NCBI GenBank assembly: GCA_022565695.1
Contig: JAIUME010000004.1
Location: forward strand, 1-64,000
From: Alcanivorax sp.
GTDB lineage: Bacteria > Pseudomonadota > Gammaproteobacteria > Pseudomonadales > Alcanivoracaceae
Direction of reading: 5' to 3'
DNA length: 64,000 nt
The notes beneath the pieces are model-generated. The model did no database searches and was not told the DNA's origin. It was given only the letters and a program-made list of their open reading frames with translations. This document shows positions 37,635 through 46,119 of the stretch, piece by piece (the stretch's first letter is position 1; each line of letters opens with the position of its first letter). A program made the position numbers and the translations under genes.

Positions 37635-39182
37635 ATGAGCACCCCTGCACGCGAGCGACAACGCAAGAAAAGCACCGGGCGCCCTGCCCCCGTCGAGCTG
37701 GAGGTGCTGGTTATTGGCGCCGGCATCAGCGGTATCGGTGCCGGCATCCGGTTGCTGCAACAGGGTATTCGCCGGTTTCGTATTCTGGAAAAGGGGCAGG
37801 ATCTCGGCGGTACCTGGCGGGACAATACCTACCCCGGTTGTGCCTGCGATGTGCCCTCGGCGCTCTACTCCTACTCGTTTGCCCAGAAGGCGGACTGGCG
37901 ACGTGTGTTTGCCGCCCAGCCGGACATTCTGGATTACGTGCGCGATACGGCCAGACGGCATGAAGTGGAAGGCTTTATCCGTTTTGGCGAGCCGCTGGAT
38001 CAGGCACGCTGGGATGATGCCGCCGGGCACTGGGTGGTGGAGACACACCGCGCGACCTACCACGCCCGTGCGGTGATCTCCTGCACCGGATATCTGCACC
38101 AACCGATCATACCGGCCTTGCCCGGGCTGGATACCTTTCCGGGTACGGTATTCCATTCGTCCCGCTGGGATCATGCCCATGATCTGTCGGGCAAGCGCGT
38201 GGCGGTCATCGGCACCGGCGCCTCGGCGATCCAGTTCGTGCCGGAAATCCAGCCGCAGGTTGCCGAACTGAAAGTCTATCAGCGCACGCCGCAATGGATT
38301 TTGCCGAAGCCGGACGGCACCCTCAAAGGCATCCAGAAACGCTTGCTGGCATTGCCCGGCGCCAGACAGATGCTGCGTGGGCTGTTGTATGCAGGCTTTG
38401 AAACCTTCGGCATCGGATTTCGCAAACCTGCCATGCTCAAGCAGGTGGAGCGCCTGGCCCGTGCGCACATTCGCTGGTCCGTGGCAGAGCCGGCGTTACG
38501 CGAAAAACTGACGCCGGACTATACATTGGGCTGCAAGCGTGTGTTGCTGTCGAACGATTACTATCCTGCGCTGACACAGGACAACGTCGAGGTGTTGGCC
38601 ACTGGCGTACGCGAGATTCGCGGCAATGTGGTCGTGGCCGAGGATGGTTCCGAGCGTGAGGTGGATACGATCATTCTGGGCACCGGCTTCACGGTGACGG
38701 ATCAGCCCATCGCCCATCAGGTGCGTGGCGTCAGCGGAGAAAGCCTGGCAGACATCTGGGCCGGGAGTCCGCAAGCCTATCGCGGTACCACCATCCATGG
38801 GTTCCCGAATCTGTTTCTTGTGCTCGGTCCGAATCTGGCCATCGGTCATAACTCGGCGTTTATCGTGATCGAAGCGCAGATCCGTTATGCCATGGCGGCG
38901 TTGCGCGCCATGCGCAAACAGCGTCTGGCGCGCATCGAAGTGCGCGCCGACGTGCAGGCTGCGTACAACGAGGCCGTGCAGCGAGACCTGGCCGGTACGG
39001 TCTGGAATACCGGGGGCTGCTCCAGCTATTACATTGATGCCAATGGCAAGAACAGCACCGGTTTTCCGTGGAGCACGCTGGTCATGCGGCGGCTGCTGGC
39101 TGACTTCGATACGGCCCATTACCACACGGTGGCGAAGGCAGCCCCCGCGCAAGAGGTGGATGCCGATGTCGCCACAGCCTGA
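37635..39182 (+). CDS. Flavin-containing Baeyer-Villiger-type monooxygenase
   Basis: 515 residues from the ATG at 37635 (AAAGGA upstream). FAD motif GAGISGIGAG, the GGTWRDNTYPGCACDVPSAL block typical of Baeyer-Villiger enzymes, the fingerprint FPGTVFHSSRWDHAHDL (FxGxxxHxxxWD) and the NADPH motif GTGASAIQ are present. It probably oxidises ketones to esters with NADPH and O2; the substrate is unknown. The overlapping patatin-type hydrolase could act on the resulting ester. The YPGCACDVPS block distinguishes it from AlmA-type alkane monooxygenases. Confidence 0.88.
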   Translation: MSTPARERQRKKSTGRPAPVELEVLVIGAGISGIGAGIRLLQQGIRRFRILEKGQDLGGTWRDNTYPGCACDVPSALYSYSFAQKADWRRVFAAQPDILDYVRDTARRHEVEGFIRFGEPLDQARWDDAAGHWVVETHRATYHARAVISCTGYLHQPIIPALPGLDTFPGTVFHSSRWDHAHDLSGKRVAVIGTGASAIQFVPEIQPQVAELKVYQRTPQWILPKPDGTLKGIQKRLLALPGARQMLRGLLYAGFETFGIGFRKPAMLKQVERLARAHIRWSVAEPALREKLTPDYTLGCKRVLLSNDYYPALTQDNVEVLATGVREIRGNVVVAEDGSEREVDTIILGTGFTVTDQPIAHQVRGVSGESLADIWAGSPQAYRGTTIHGFPNLFLVLGPNLAIGHNSAFIVIEAQIRYAMAALRAMRKQRLARIEVRADVQAAYNEAVQRDLAGTVWNTGGCSSYYIDANGKNSTGFPWSTLVMRRLLADFDTAHYHTVAKAAPAQEVDADVATA

Positions 39183-40089
39183 ACGACGTGCGCTGGTCCT
39201 CGGCTGCGGCGGTGTCGCCGGGGCGGCCTGGTCGATAGCGGCGCTGACCAATCTGGAGCGGTCGCTGGGTTGGGATGCACGGGAAGCAGAGGTGCTGATC
39301 GGCACCTCGGCGGGTGCGGTGCTGGCGGCCCTGTTGGGCGCCGGTGTGTCCGTGGCGCAGATGGCAGCCAGCCAGCGCGGTGAGGCGCCGGACTGCATCT
39401 GGGATCACGATACCGCCACCGGTGGCGCCTTGCCGCCGTTGCCCGGATTGTCGCTGACGGCGCGCTCATTGCTGGGCAAGGGGCTGCGCGGCGAGGTGTC
39501 GGTGCTGACCGCGCTGGTCGGTGGCTTGCCCCGGGGGCGGGCTGACATGACGCCGTTTACCGCGTTGATCGACAGTGTGGTGCCCGCCGGCGCGTGGGCG
39601 CCCCATGCCAATACCTGGATCATGGCGGTGGATGCGGGCAGCGGCGAACGGTTGGCGCTGGGCCGGGACGATGCTCCGGTGATGCCGCTGAGCACAGCTG
39701 TTTGCGCGTCCTATGCGGTGCCTGGCTGGTGCCCGCCTGTGAGCTGGCAAGGCCGGACGCTGCTTGACGGTGGCATCGTATCGCCGGTGTCGGCGGACAT
39801 GCTGCTGGGCACCGACGTGACGGAGGCCATCGTGCTGGCGCCGATGGCCTCGTCATTGCCTGACCGGCCGCGTCACCCGGCGGCGCGCATCGAGCGACGG
39901 GTGCGGCGCTACATGACCGCGATCGTGGACCGCGAAGTGGCAGCACTCGAGGCGGCGGGCATGCGTGTGATCAGACTGGAGCCGGGCGCGGAGGATCTGC
40001 AGGCCATCGGCTACAACATGATGGACCCACGCCGCCGTCGGCAGGTGTTTGATACCGCGATGCGGACGACTCGACAGGCCACCGCCTGA
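39166..40089 (+). CDS. Patatin-like phospholipase family protein
   Basis: 307 residues. Oxyanion loop GCGGVAGAAW, nucleophile serine GTSAG and catalytic aspartate DGG (LLDGGIVSPV) are all present in patatin order. It begins inside the monooxygenase gene (17-base overlap, GAGG before the ATG), so the two products are coupled. A start two codons earlier (39160) is possible. It is a serine lipid acyl hydrolase; a role in hydrolysing the ester from the monooxygenase is inference. Confidence 0.87.
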   Translation: MSPQPERRALVLGCGGVAGAAWSIAALTNLERSLGWDAREAEVLIGTSAGAVLAALLGAGVSVAQMAASQRGEAPDCIWDHDTATGGALPPLPGLSLTARSLLGKGLRGEVSVLTALVGGLPRGRADMTPFTALIDSVVPAGAWAPHANTWIMAVDAGSGERLALGRDDAPVMPLSTAVCASYAVPGWCPPVSWQGRTLLDGGIVSPVSADMLLGTDVTEAIVLAPMASSLPDRPRHPAARIERRVRRYMTAIVDREVAALEAAGMRVIRLEPGAEDLQAIGYNMMDPRRRRQVFDTAMRTTRQATA

Positions 40090-40178
40090 ACCCGGCAGTG
40101 GCTTGCAGGCGTTTTCTCAACGCTCCGGCGTCGAGCCGGTATACTGCGGGGCGTTGAAAAGCCATGTGTTGAAATGCC

Positions 40179-40799
40179 ATGTACGGTGACCTGCACGAAG
40201 AACGGTTCCAGCGCGTCATGGGCTGGCTGGCGCAACAGGGCGTCCGCTCGGTACTGGATCTGGGCTGTGGCAGCGGGACCTTTCTGACGCTGCTGGCAGA
40301 AGATGCCCGCTACCAGCGTTTGCTGGGTGTGGAGCATATGGCCGAGGGCCTGGCTGTTGCGCGTCACGCGTTGGCCTCATATCTCACTGAGGGCGTTGCA
40401 GGCCGGTTGCAGCTGCTGCAGGGGCGTTACGATGACCCGGGCTTGCCACTGACCGGCTTTGATGCCGCCGTCATGATTGAAACCATCGAGCACAATCCGC
40501 CGGAGCGGCTGGGGGGTGTGGCGCAGACGGTGTTCGGTGTCTACCGGCCCGGGCTGGTGATCGTCACCACCCCGAATGTGGAGTTCAATCCCCTCTACGG
40601 TCTTGGCCCCGGTGAACTGCGTGAAGCGGGCCATTATTTCGAATGGACCCGACAACGGTTCCGCCAGTGGGGCCGTCGCGTCGCGGAACAATACGGCTAC
40701 CAGGTGCGCTTCGATGGTATCGGCGAGCAGGATCCGGACCACGGCGCGCCCTGTCAGGCTGCGCGCTTTACGCTCTGCGGCCAGCCTCCGGGGGCCTGA
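40179..40799 (+). CDS. Hen1-like 3'-RNA ribose 2'-O-methyltransferase, stand-alone domain
   Basis: 206 residues that match only the methyltransferase half of bacterial Hen1. SAM motif VLDLGCGSGTFL, then the Hen1 metal-site signature ETIEHNPPERL (Glu and Glu-His) and GHYFEWTR (His), with VFGVYRPGLVIVTTPNVEFN between. Hen1 uses a divalent metal to methylate the 2'-OH of RNA 3' ends. Bacterial Hen1 usually has an extra N-terminal half and a Pnkp partner for RNA repair; neither is here. A TATACT -10-like sequence lies at 40140-40145. Confidence 0.85.
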   Translation: MYGDLHEERFQRVMGWLAQQGVRSVLDLGCGSGTFLTLLAEDARYQRLLGVEHMAEGLAVARHALASYLTEGVAGRLQLLQGRYDDPGLPLTGFDAAVMIETIEHNPPERLGGVAQTVFGVYRPGLVIVTTPNVEFNPLYGLGPGELREAGHYFEWTRQRFRQWGRRVAEQYGYQVRFDGIGEQDPDHGAPCQAARFTLCGQPPGA

Positions 40800-40805
40800 G
40801 CCCGC

Positions 40806-41360
40806 TCAGGTCTGTTGTTTTTTGCCCTGGGACGCCAGCATGTCCGGCTGCAGTATCTCGATCCAGTAGCCGTCCGGGTCGCGGATGAAGGCAATGCCTT
40901 TCATCTTGCCGTCGTCGGGGCGCTTGACGAAATCGGCGCCGAGCGTCTCCAGACGTGATGCGGCGGCGTAGACATCCGGTACAGCGATGCCGATGTGGCC
41001 GTAGCCCTGGGGTTTGTCATTGCCGTTGTGGTACTGGAAATCGGCGTCGTCTTCGGTGCCCCAGTTGTGGGTCAGCTCCAGAATACCGCTGCCGCTGAAG
41101 GTCCAGGTGGTGCGCTCACCAGCGTCAGACGGGATCTCGCTGGCGGTGGCGTCATCCACATAACCGAGAAAATACAGCGAGAACTGCATCTCCGGAAAAT
41201 CCAGTTTGCGCAGCAGGCGCAGGCCCAGTACGCGGGTATAGAAATCCATGCTGCGGGCCGGGTCCTTGATGCGCATCATGCTGTGGTTGAAGACATAGCG
41301 CTGTGTTTCGGCATCGGGTTGTTCGCAAAGGCCGGGGGCCTTTTCAAAGTGACGGGACAT
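40806..41360 (-). CDS. gloA: Lactoylglutathione lyase (glyoxalase I), long eukaryote-like type
   Basis: 184 residues, longer than E. coli GloA (about 135) and close to the human enzyme in length and wording ([21 protein letters not shown]-type [33 protein letters not shown]). The metal ligands are His26 (FNHSMM, where the human enzyme has Gln), Glu in LELTHNWG, His in GYGHIGIAV and Glu in YWIEIL. It converts the methylglyoxal-glutathione hemithioacetal to S-lactoylglutathione. ATG 41360 has GGAGC upstream. A Zn-dependent type is likely from the insertions. Confidence 0.93.
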   Translation of the reverse strand: MSRHFEKAPGLCEQPDAETQRYVFNHSMMRIKDPARSMDFYTRVLGLRLLRKLDFPEMQFSLYFLGYVDDATASEIPSDAGERTTWTFSGSGILELTHNWGTEDDADFQYHNGNDKPQGYGHIGIAVPDVYAAASRLETLGADFVKRPDDGKMKGIAFIRDPDGYWIEILQPDMLASQGKKQQT

Positions 41361-41499
41361 CGCGGGCTCCGTTGAGTTGAGGGGGCGTATCCTTGCCTTC
41401 ACGTTCACATGGCGGCGCAAGGCGGTACGCTGGGTGCTACCGACACCAAGCGGCTGACCAGTGATCGTCAGCGCGGAAATATCTGGCAGGAACACCTGA

Positions 41500-42936
41500 A
41501 TGATTCGTTTGCATGAAAGGATAACCGTACCGCGCAGCGTAGCAGAGTGCTATCGCTACCTTGCTGATTTTTCTACCTGTGAGCAATGGGATCCGGGTGT
41601 CTATCGCGCCAGCAAGACAACACCGGGTGCGCCGGCTGAGGGCACGGTGTTTGACCTGATACTGAGCAGCGCCGGGCGGCGAGTGCCCATGACCTACCGC
41701 ATGGTGCGTATGACGCCACACAGCGAGCTGGTGCTGCACGGTGAGGGGGACGGTTTTCGGGTGGTGGATACGCTGCGTTTCCGCCATGCTGGCAATGGCA
41801 CCACAACCATCGATTATGTGGCAGACATGACCTTCACCGGCCCGGCGCGCCTGCTCGGGCCGCTGCTGACGCGCTGGCTCAGACGCATGGGGCGGCGTGC
41901 GGTGGCGGGGCTGGCCAATGCCCTGACCCCCTTGCAGACGCTACCGGAACCCTCCTGGTCAGACCAGCTTGGTCACAGCACCCTGCTGCCCGCCTTCCGG
42001 GCCTTCACCGAGCGCGGCTATCTGGCCATGCCGGACAAGTCGCTCAGCGACTACGTGGACGGCCGCACCTATGTCATCACCGGGCCTACAAGCGGGCTTG
42101 GTCTGGCGGCGGCCTGTGAACTGGCGCGGTTGGGTGCGCGGCTGTTGCTGGTCGGTCGTGATGGCGGACGACTGGCACAGGCGGCTGAGACAGTGCGTGA
42201 CTTCAGTGGCTGCCCGGCAGAGAAACTGGTGCTGTTTGAGGCGGAGCTGTCGTTGCTCAGCGAGGTGAACCGTATCGCACCTGCGTTGCGGGAAGCTTCC
42301 CCGCGCCTGGACGGCCTGATCAATAATGCCGGCGCGTTGTTTGCCGAGCGGGATGTGACAAGCGAAGGCCATGAACGGGCGCTGGCCATCAATCTGCTGG
42401 CGCCCTGGCGTCTGACGGCGCTGCTGATGCCGTCACTCAGTGCAGCCGGTGGGCGAGTGATCAATGTCGCCAGTGGCGGCATGTACGGGCAGGCATTACA
42501 GCTTGAAGACATGCAATACACGACGCCGCCTTACAGCGGCAGCAAGGCCTATGCGCGCGCCAAGCGTGCGCTGGTAAGCCTGACCGGGCACTGGGCGCAG
42601 CAGCATCCGCAGGTCACGTTTCACAGTATGCATCCCGGCTGGGCGGCGACGCCCGGTGTGGCGAAATCATTGCCCGCATTCAACCGTCGGCTGAGTCGCT
42701 GGTTGCGGGACAGCCGCATGGGAGCCGACACCATGGTGTGGCTGGCCAGCGCGCCGGCTGCCGCCGGGGGGAGTGGCCAGTTCTGGTTTGATCGCTTGCC
42801 GCGGCCAACGGCGGTACTGCCGGGGACGGCCGTGACGGCTGAGCAACAGCAAGCATTGCTGGCCTGGCTTGCCGCTCTGGAGGCCCATGAAGGGCCGGCA
42901 GCAGATCGCAGCGGGGGGCAGGGCCATGCGGTGTAA
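41500..42936 (+). CDS. SRPBCC-SDR fusion protein
   Basis: 478 residues. Residues 1-145 form an SRPBCC/polyketide-cyclase-like lipid-binding domain ([33 protein letters not shown]). From about 185 an SDR domain follows with [12 protein letters not shown] and the YxxxK pair in [11 protein letters not shown], similar to DHRS12-type reductases. AGGA precedes the ATG. A fused hydrophobic-ligand domain suggests action on a lipid or ketone. The lipoprotein esterase gene begins within its last codons. Confidence 0.85.
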   Translation: MIRLHERITVPRSVAECYRYLADFSTCEQWDPGVYRASKTTPGAPAEGTVFDLILSSAGRRVPMTYRMVRMTPHSELVLHGEGDGFRVVDTLRFRHAGNGTTTIDYVADMTFTGPARLLGPLLTRWLRRMGRRAVAGLANALTPLQTLPEPSWSDQLGHSTLLPAFRAFTERGYLAMPDKSLSDYVDGRTYVITGPTSGLGLAAACELARLGARLLLVGRDGGRLAQAAETVRDFSGCPAEKLVLFEAELSLLSEVNRIAPALREASPRLDGLINNAGALFAERDVTSEGHERALAINLLAPWRLTALLMPSLSAAGGRVINVASGGMYGQALQLEDMQYTTPPYSGSKAYARAKRALVSLTGHWAQQHPQVTFHSMHPGWAATPGVAKSLPAFNRRLSRWLRDSRMGADTMVWLASAPAAAGGSGQFWFDRLPRPTAVLPGTAVTAEQQQALLAWLAALEAHEGPAADRSGGQGHAV

Positions 42937-43831
42937 TGCCCTACGCAGCCACATACGAAGCCCCGTGTGGCTCGGGATCATGCTTGCCTGTCTGGTTGCC
43001 ATGTTGAGTGCGTGCAGTAGCCAGCAGACCACGGACGCAGCGCCGCTTGTCCGGACAGAGGTGGTATTTTCCCCACCTGAATGGCCGCAGACCTTGCGTG
43101 CAGACCTGTATCTGCCCGAGGGCAATGGCCCGCATGCTGCGGTGTTGCTGGTGCACGGTGGCGGCTGGGCGCGCCGTTCCCGGGATGACATGAGCGGTAT
43201 TGCGGAGCAACTGGCCGAGGCCGGTTATGCGGTGCTGAATATCGATTATCGCTTTGCGCCACAGTACACCTTTCCGGCGCAATTGCATGACCTGCAGATT
43301 GCCATGCACTGGTTGCATGACCATGCCGGGGAGCTCGACATCGACAGTGCGCGCACAGGCGCGCTGGGATATTCCTCCGGCGCGCATCTGGTCAGCCTGC
43401 TTGGGTTGGTGGCTGGCCAGGGAGGCGAACTGGATGCGCCCTATGGCGGGGCAGAGACACGGCCGGCGGCCGTTGTTGCCGGTGGCACACCGACGGACCT
43501 GCGCAAGTTCCGGGGCGGTGGGCTGGTGCCGCAGTTTGTGGGTGCCACGCAAAGCGAGGCGCCGCACGCTTATGTCGCGGCGTCGCCGGTGTCCCATGTG
43601 CATGCGGATGCGCCACCGTTTTTTCTGTTCCACGGCAGCCTTGATCGCACCGTGCCGCTGGACCATGCCACGGATTTCGTCGACGCCCTGGCGATATCCG
43701 GCGGGGATGTGACTTTTTATGAGCAACCGCGCCGTGGTCATGGCACCAGCTTCCTGTTGCGTGGCGAGGCGATGGATGAGGCGCTGACGTTTTTCGCACA
43801 GCATCTGGGCGCGCCATCTGCTACCTTGTGA
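42926..43831 (+). CDS. Lipoprotein alpha/beta hydrolase (esterase)
   Basis: 301 residues from the ATG at 42926, overlapping the SDR gene by 11 bases. Signal peptide with lipobox LSAC (Cys about 29). The fold shows the oxyanion motif HGGGW, nucleophile GYSSGAH, aspartate in HGSLDRTVP and histidine in RRGHGTS, as in the BD-FAE/Aes group of esterases. It is predicted to be envelope-anchored. Coupling to the SRPBCC-SDR fusion suggests a shared pathway. Confidence 0.86.
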   Translation: MRCNALRSHIRSPVWLGIMLACLVAMLSACSSQQTTDAAPLVRTEVVFSPPEWPQTLRADLYLPEGNGPHAAVLLVHGGGWARRSRDDMSGIAEQLAEAGYAVLNIDYRFAPQYTFPAQLHDLQIAMHWLHDHAGELDIDSARTGALGYSSGAHLVSLLGLVAGQGGELDAPYGGAETRPAAVVAGGTPTDLRKFRGGGLVPQFVGATQSEAPHAYVAASPVSHVHADAPPFFLFHGSLDRTVPLDHATDFVDALAISGGDVTFYEQPRRGHGTSFLLRGEAMDEALTFFAQHLGAPSATL

Positions 43832-43944
43832 TTGGTGATGTAATGAAGCCGAGAGTGTTTGCGGTGCATTTATCTGACGCTGGAAAGTGGCGATGTGTCG
43901 CAAGGGATACCTGGTCCCAATGCGCTGGTGTAGAGGGTCAGGAT

Positions 43945-45243
43945 TCAAGTGCTTATCGGCAGAATAAGCTCTGCACGCAAGCCGCCAGAGCTCTCCCTGT
44001 TTAACGACAGCCTTCCACCCGAGCGATGCACTATGGCCTCAACGATTGCCAAGCCCAGGCCGCTACCCGAGCTGTTGGGTTTGCGCCAGAATCTTAGAGT
44101 AATTCGCTTCATGTCTTCATCGCTCAGGTGATCCCCTTCATCAGTAATATTACAATGCAGGCTGTCTGCCTCTATTGTGATCGAAATTGTTACGGTGCCA
44201 TCAGTGTGCTGCAATGCGTTGTCGATCAGGTTTCTGAGCGCTATGGAAATTAGCTCCGGGGGTAGCGGCAGGAGTATCGAGTGCTGCGAGATGTCTGTAC
44301 GCAAACGCGCCGATGATGAATGGTCGGCGATGGCGATGTCTGAAAGATATCTCAGTGAAACGGGTGCTGACTTCGGCCAGTCTTCGCTGCTTTCAACGCG
44401 AGCCAGCATCAGTAGCTGTTCAAGGGTCTTTTGCAGGCGCGCCAAAGCCGTTTCGGCCTGGCATAAATAGATGTCGGATTTTTCTGGTCCAATACGTCTC
44501 GCTACCTGAAGATGGGTTTTGATCGCTGTCAATGGTGTGCGTAGTTCGTGCGCCGCATCGCTGGTAAAGCGCTTTTCTCGGCCGAGTATCTCACCAGTAT
44601 GCTTCAGTAACGTATTAAGTGTGCGGATGACCGGCGCCAACTCTTCCGGTGTCGGTCCGATATCGACAGGCGTCGCTGAGGCAGGGTTGCGATGCGATAA
44701 TGCAGTCTTGAGCCGGGAGAGTGGCCGTAGTCCGCGCTGTATGCCGAGCCAGAGTGTCAGGAGACTGCCAAGCAGTGCGATAATAAATGGTAGGGCAGCC
44801 GCCAGAAAAATACTGCGTTGCAAGGTCTCACGCTCAATGAGTCGATCAGCTGTGCTAATGAACAAGCCGTTCTCTTCCCGTGTATAAATTCGCCAGGGCT
44901 GTCCGTCGATCAGGTGATTATGAAAGCCAATGCCAGCGTGACCCATTTCTGCCGGTAATTCTTTGTGTGTTTGAAGCAGGATGCTGCCTTGTGAGTCCCT
45001 GATCTGGCAAGCCACGCCTGATGTGGATGATGCGGATAGCGTGGTGGCATCCAGAGCAGGCCAGGTGTCGGAGGGAAACTGTGTTATCAGGCCGCCCACC
45101 ATGCGAGCAGAAGCCGCCAAACGCTGGTCCAGCGTGTCTTGAAGATGTTGTTCCAGATCCCGCTGCATCCAGAATGCGGCAAGCAGCCACAGTAGACTGA
45201 ATGACATGCCGAGAATCAATAGCATGCGGCGTTGGAGGCTCAT
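43945..45243 (-). CDS. Sensor histidine kinase, DsbS-like
   Basis: 432 residues; the ATG at 45243 overlaps the response-regulator stop (ATGA). TM1 (MLLILGMSFSLLWLLAAFW), a periplasmic domain of about 130 residues with one Cys at position 79 (GVACQI), TM2 (AAALPFIIALLGSLLTLWL), HAMP, the phospho-acceptor His in SDAAHELRTPLTAI, and the ATPase domain (LRNLIDNALQH, SGSGLGLAIVEAI). As I recall, the P. aeruginosa copper sensor DsbS uses a periplasmic Cys82; the Cys79 here is in a matching place. The neighbouring Dsb operon supports the same role. Confidence 0.85.
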   Translation of the reverse strand: MSLQRRMLLILGMSFSLLWLLAAFWMQRDLEQHLQDTLDQRLAASARMVGGLITQFPSDTWPALDATTLSASSTSGVACQIRDSQGSILLQTHKELPAEMGHAGIGFHNHLIDGQPWRIYTREENGLFISTADRLIERETLQRSIFLAAALPFIIALLGSLLTLWLGIQRGLRPLSRLKTALSHRNPASATPVDIGPTPEELAPVIRTLNTLLKHTGEILGREKRFTSDAAHELRTPLTAIKTHLQVARRIGPEKSDIYLCQAETALARLQKTLEQLLMLARVESSEDWPKSAPVSLRYLSDIAIADHSSSARLRTDISQHSILLPLPPELISIALRNLIDNALQHTDGTVTISITIEADSLHCNITDEGDHLSDEDMKRITLRFWRKPNSSGSGLGLAIVEAIVHRSGGRLSLNRESSGGLRAELILPIST

Positions 45244-45920
45244 TGGCCGTGCTCCGCATGATTCAGCTTGCCAAGCCTGTAGCCCACTCCTCGAACAGTC
45301 TGGATAATTTCCGGGCAAAGGCGCCGCCTCAGATTGTGAATATGCACATTGAGCGCGTTGCTTTCTATGTCGGTCTGAAAGCCATATAGACTGTCCTTGA
45401 TTTGTCCGGCACTGAGAATGGCGCCGCGAGAGAATAACAGCTTTTCCAGAAGCGCCAGTTCCCGGCGCGGCAGATTAACTGGTTTGTCAAACCAGTATGT
45501 CTCTCGTGTGACGGTATCGAAGCGAAGCGGACCATGCTCTATCACGGACTGGGCTTGACCGGCTGCTCGCCGCATCAGCGCTTTTAGCCGCGCAACGAGC
45601 TCATCGAGGTCGAAAGGTTTGGGAAGATAATCATCTGCGCCAGCATGCAAGCCGGCAACGCGATCAGGTATGGCATCGCGCGCAGTGAGTATGAGAACAG
45701 GTGTGTGGATGCCTCGGGCGCGCCACTCTCGTAGCAGCGACATACCATCCTCATCTGGCAAGCCCAGGTCAAGAATCACGGCGTCACTATGCAGTGCGAA
45801 CATGGCGGAACGAGCCGCTTTGGCATTGCTGAAGTGGTCTACAGTGAAGTCATGTAAAGCAAGCCCTGCGCACAGGCCAGAAGCAACCAGTGGGTCATCT
45901 TCTACCAGCAGAATATGCAT
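45240..45920 (-). CDS. Response regulator, DsbR/QseB/PmrA-like
   Basis: 226 residues. Receiver with EDD near the start, phospho-Asp in VILDLGLPDEDG and Lys in YLPKPFDLDELVARL; OmpR-type DNA-binding domain with LPRRELALLEKLLFSRGAILS and the C-terminal RGVGYRLG. This belongs to the QseB/PmrA branch. It is divergent from the DsbD-TlpA-DsbG operon, and two PmrA-like boxes lie in the shared 199-bp promoter region. Confidence 0.9.
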   Translation of the reverse strand: MHILLVEDDPLVASGLCAGLALHDFTVDHFSNAKAARSAMFALHSDAVILDLGLPDEDGMSLLREWRARGIHTPVLILTARDAIPDRVAGLHAGADDYLPKPFDLDELVARLKALMRRAAGQAQSVIEHGPLRFDTVTRETYWFDKPVNLPRRELALLEKLLFSRGAILSAGQIKDSLYGFQTDIESNALNVHIHNLRRRLCPEIIQTVRGVGYRLGKLNHAEHGQ

Positions 45921-46014
45921 TCAGCGGCTCCCGGATTTTCTACCAGAGTGAGCATTTCTGCGCATTTGAGATTGTTTGCGCACCTGACGTCAGAGAAGAG
46001 CATAGCAGAATCAG

Positions 46015-46031
46015 GTTAACCCAATGTTAAG
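46015..46031 (+). promoter_or_regulatory. PmrA/QseB-like operator, box 1
   Basis: GTTAAC, 5 bases, GTTAAG: two xTTAAx half-sites 11 bases apart, the spacing recognised by OmpR-family dimers of the PmrA/QseB branch. It lies between the response-regulator gene and the Dsb operon. Confidence 0.6.
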
Positions 46032-46048
46032 TGGGTCGCCCAGACATT

Positions 46049-46065
46049 ATTAATGCTGTCTTAAT
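46049..46065 (+). promoter_or_regulatory. PmrA/QseB-like operator, box 2
   Basis: ATTAAT, 5 bases, CTTAAT: a second direct repeat with the same half-site and the same 11-base period, 55 bases before the DsbD start. Its position is suitable for activation at the -35 region. Confidence 0.6.
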
Positions 46066-46119
46066 CCCGCTACCCGACAGTAGGTGCTCTCAATCAGAGT
46101 TTGTTGTCGGGATACAACT

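Noticed and set aside
37635..39182. AlmA-type long-chain alkane monooxygenase
   Set aside because: The block after GGTW (YPGCACDVPS) and the FxGxxxHxxxWD fingerprint fit Baeyer-Villiger enzymes, not AlmA.
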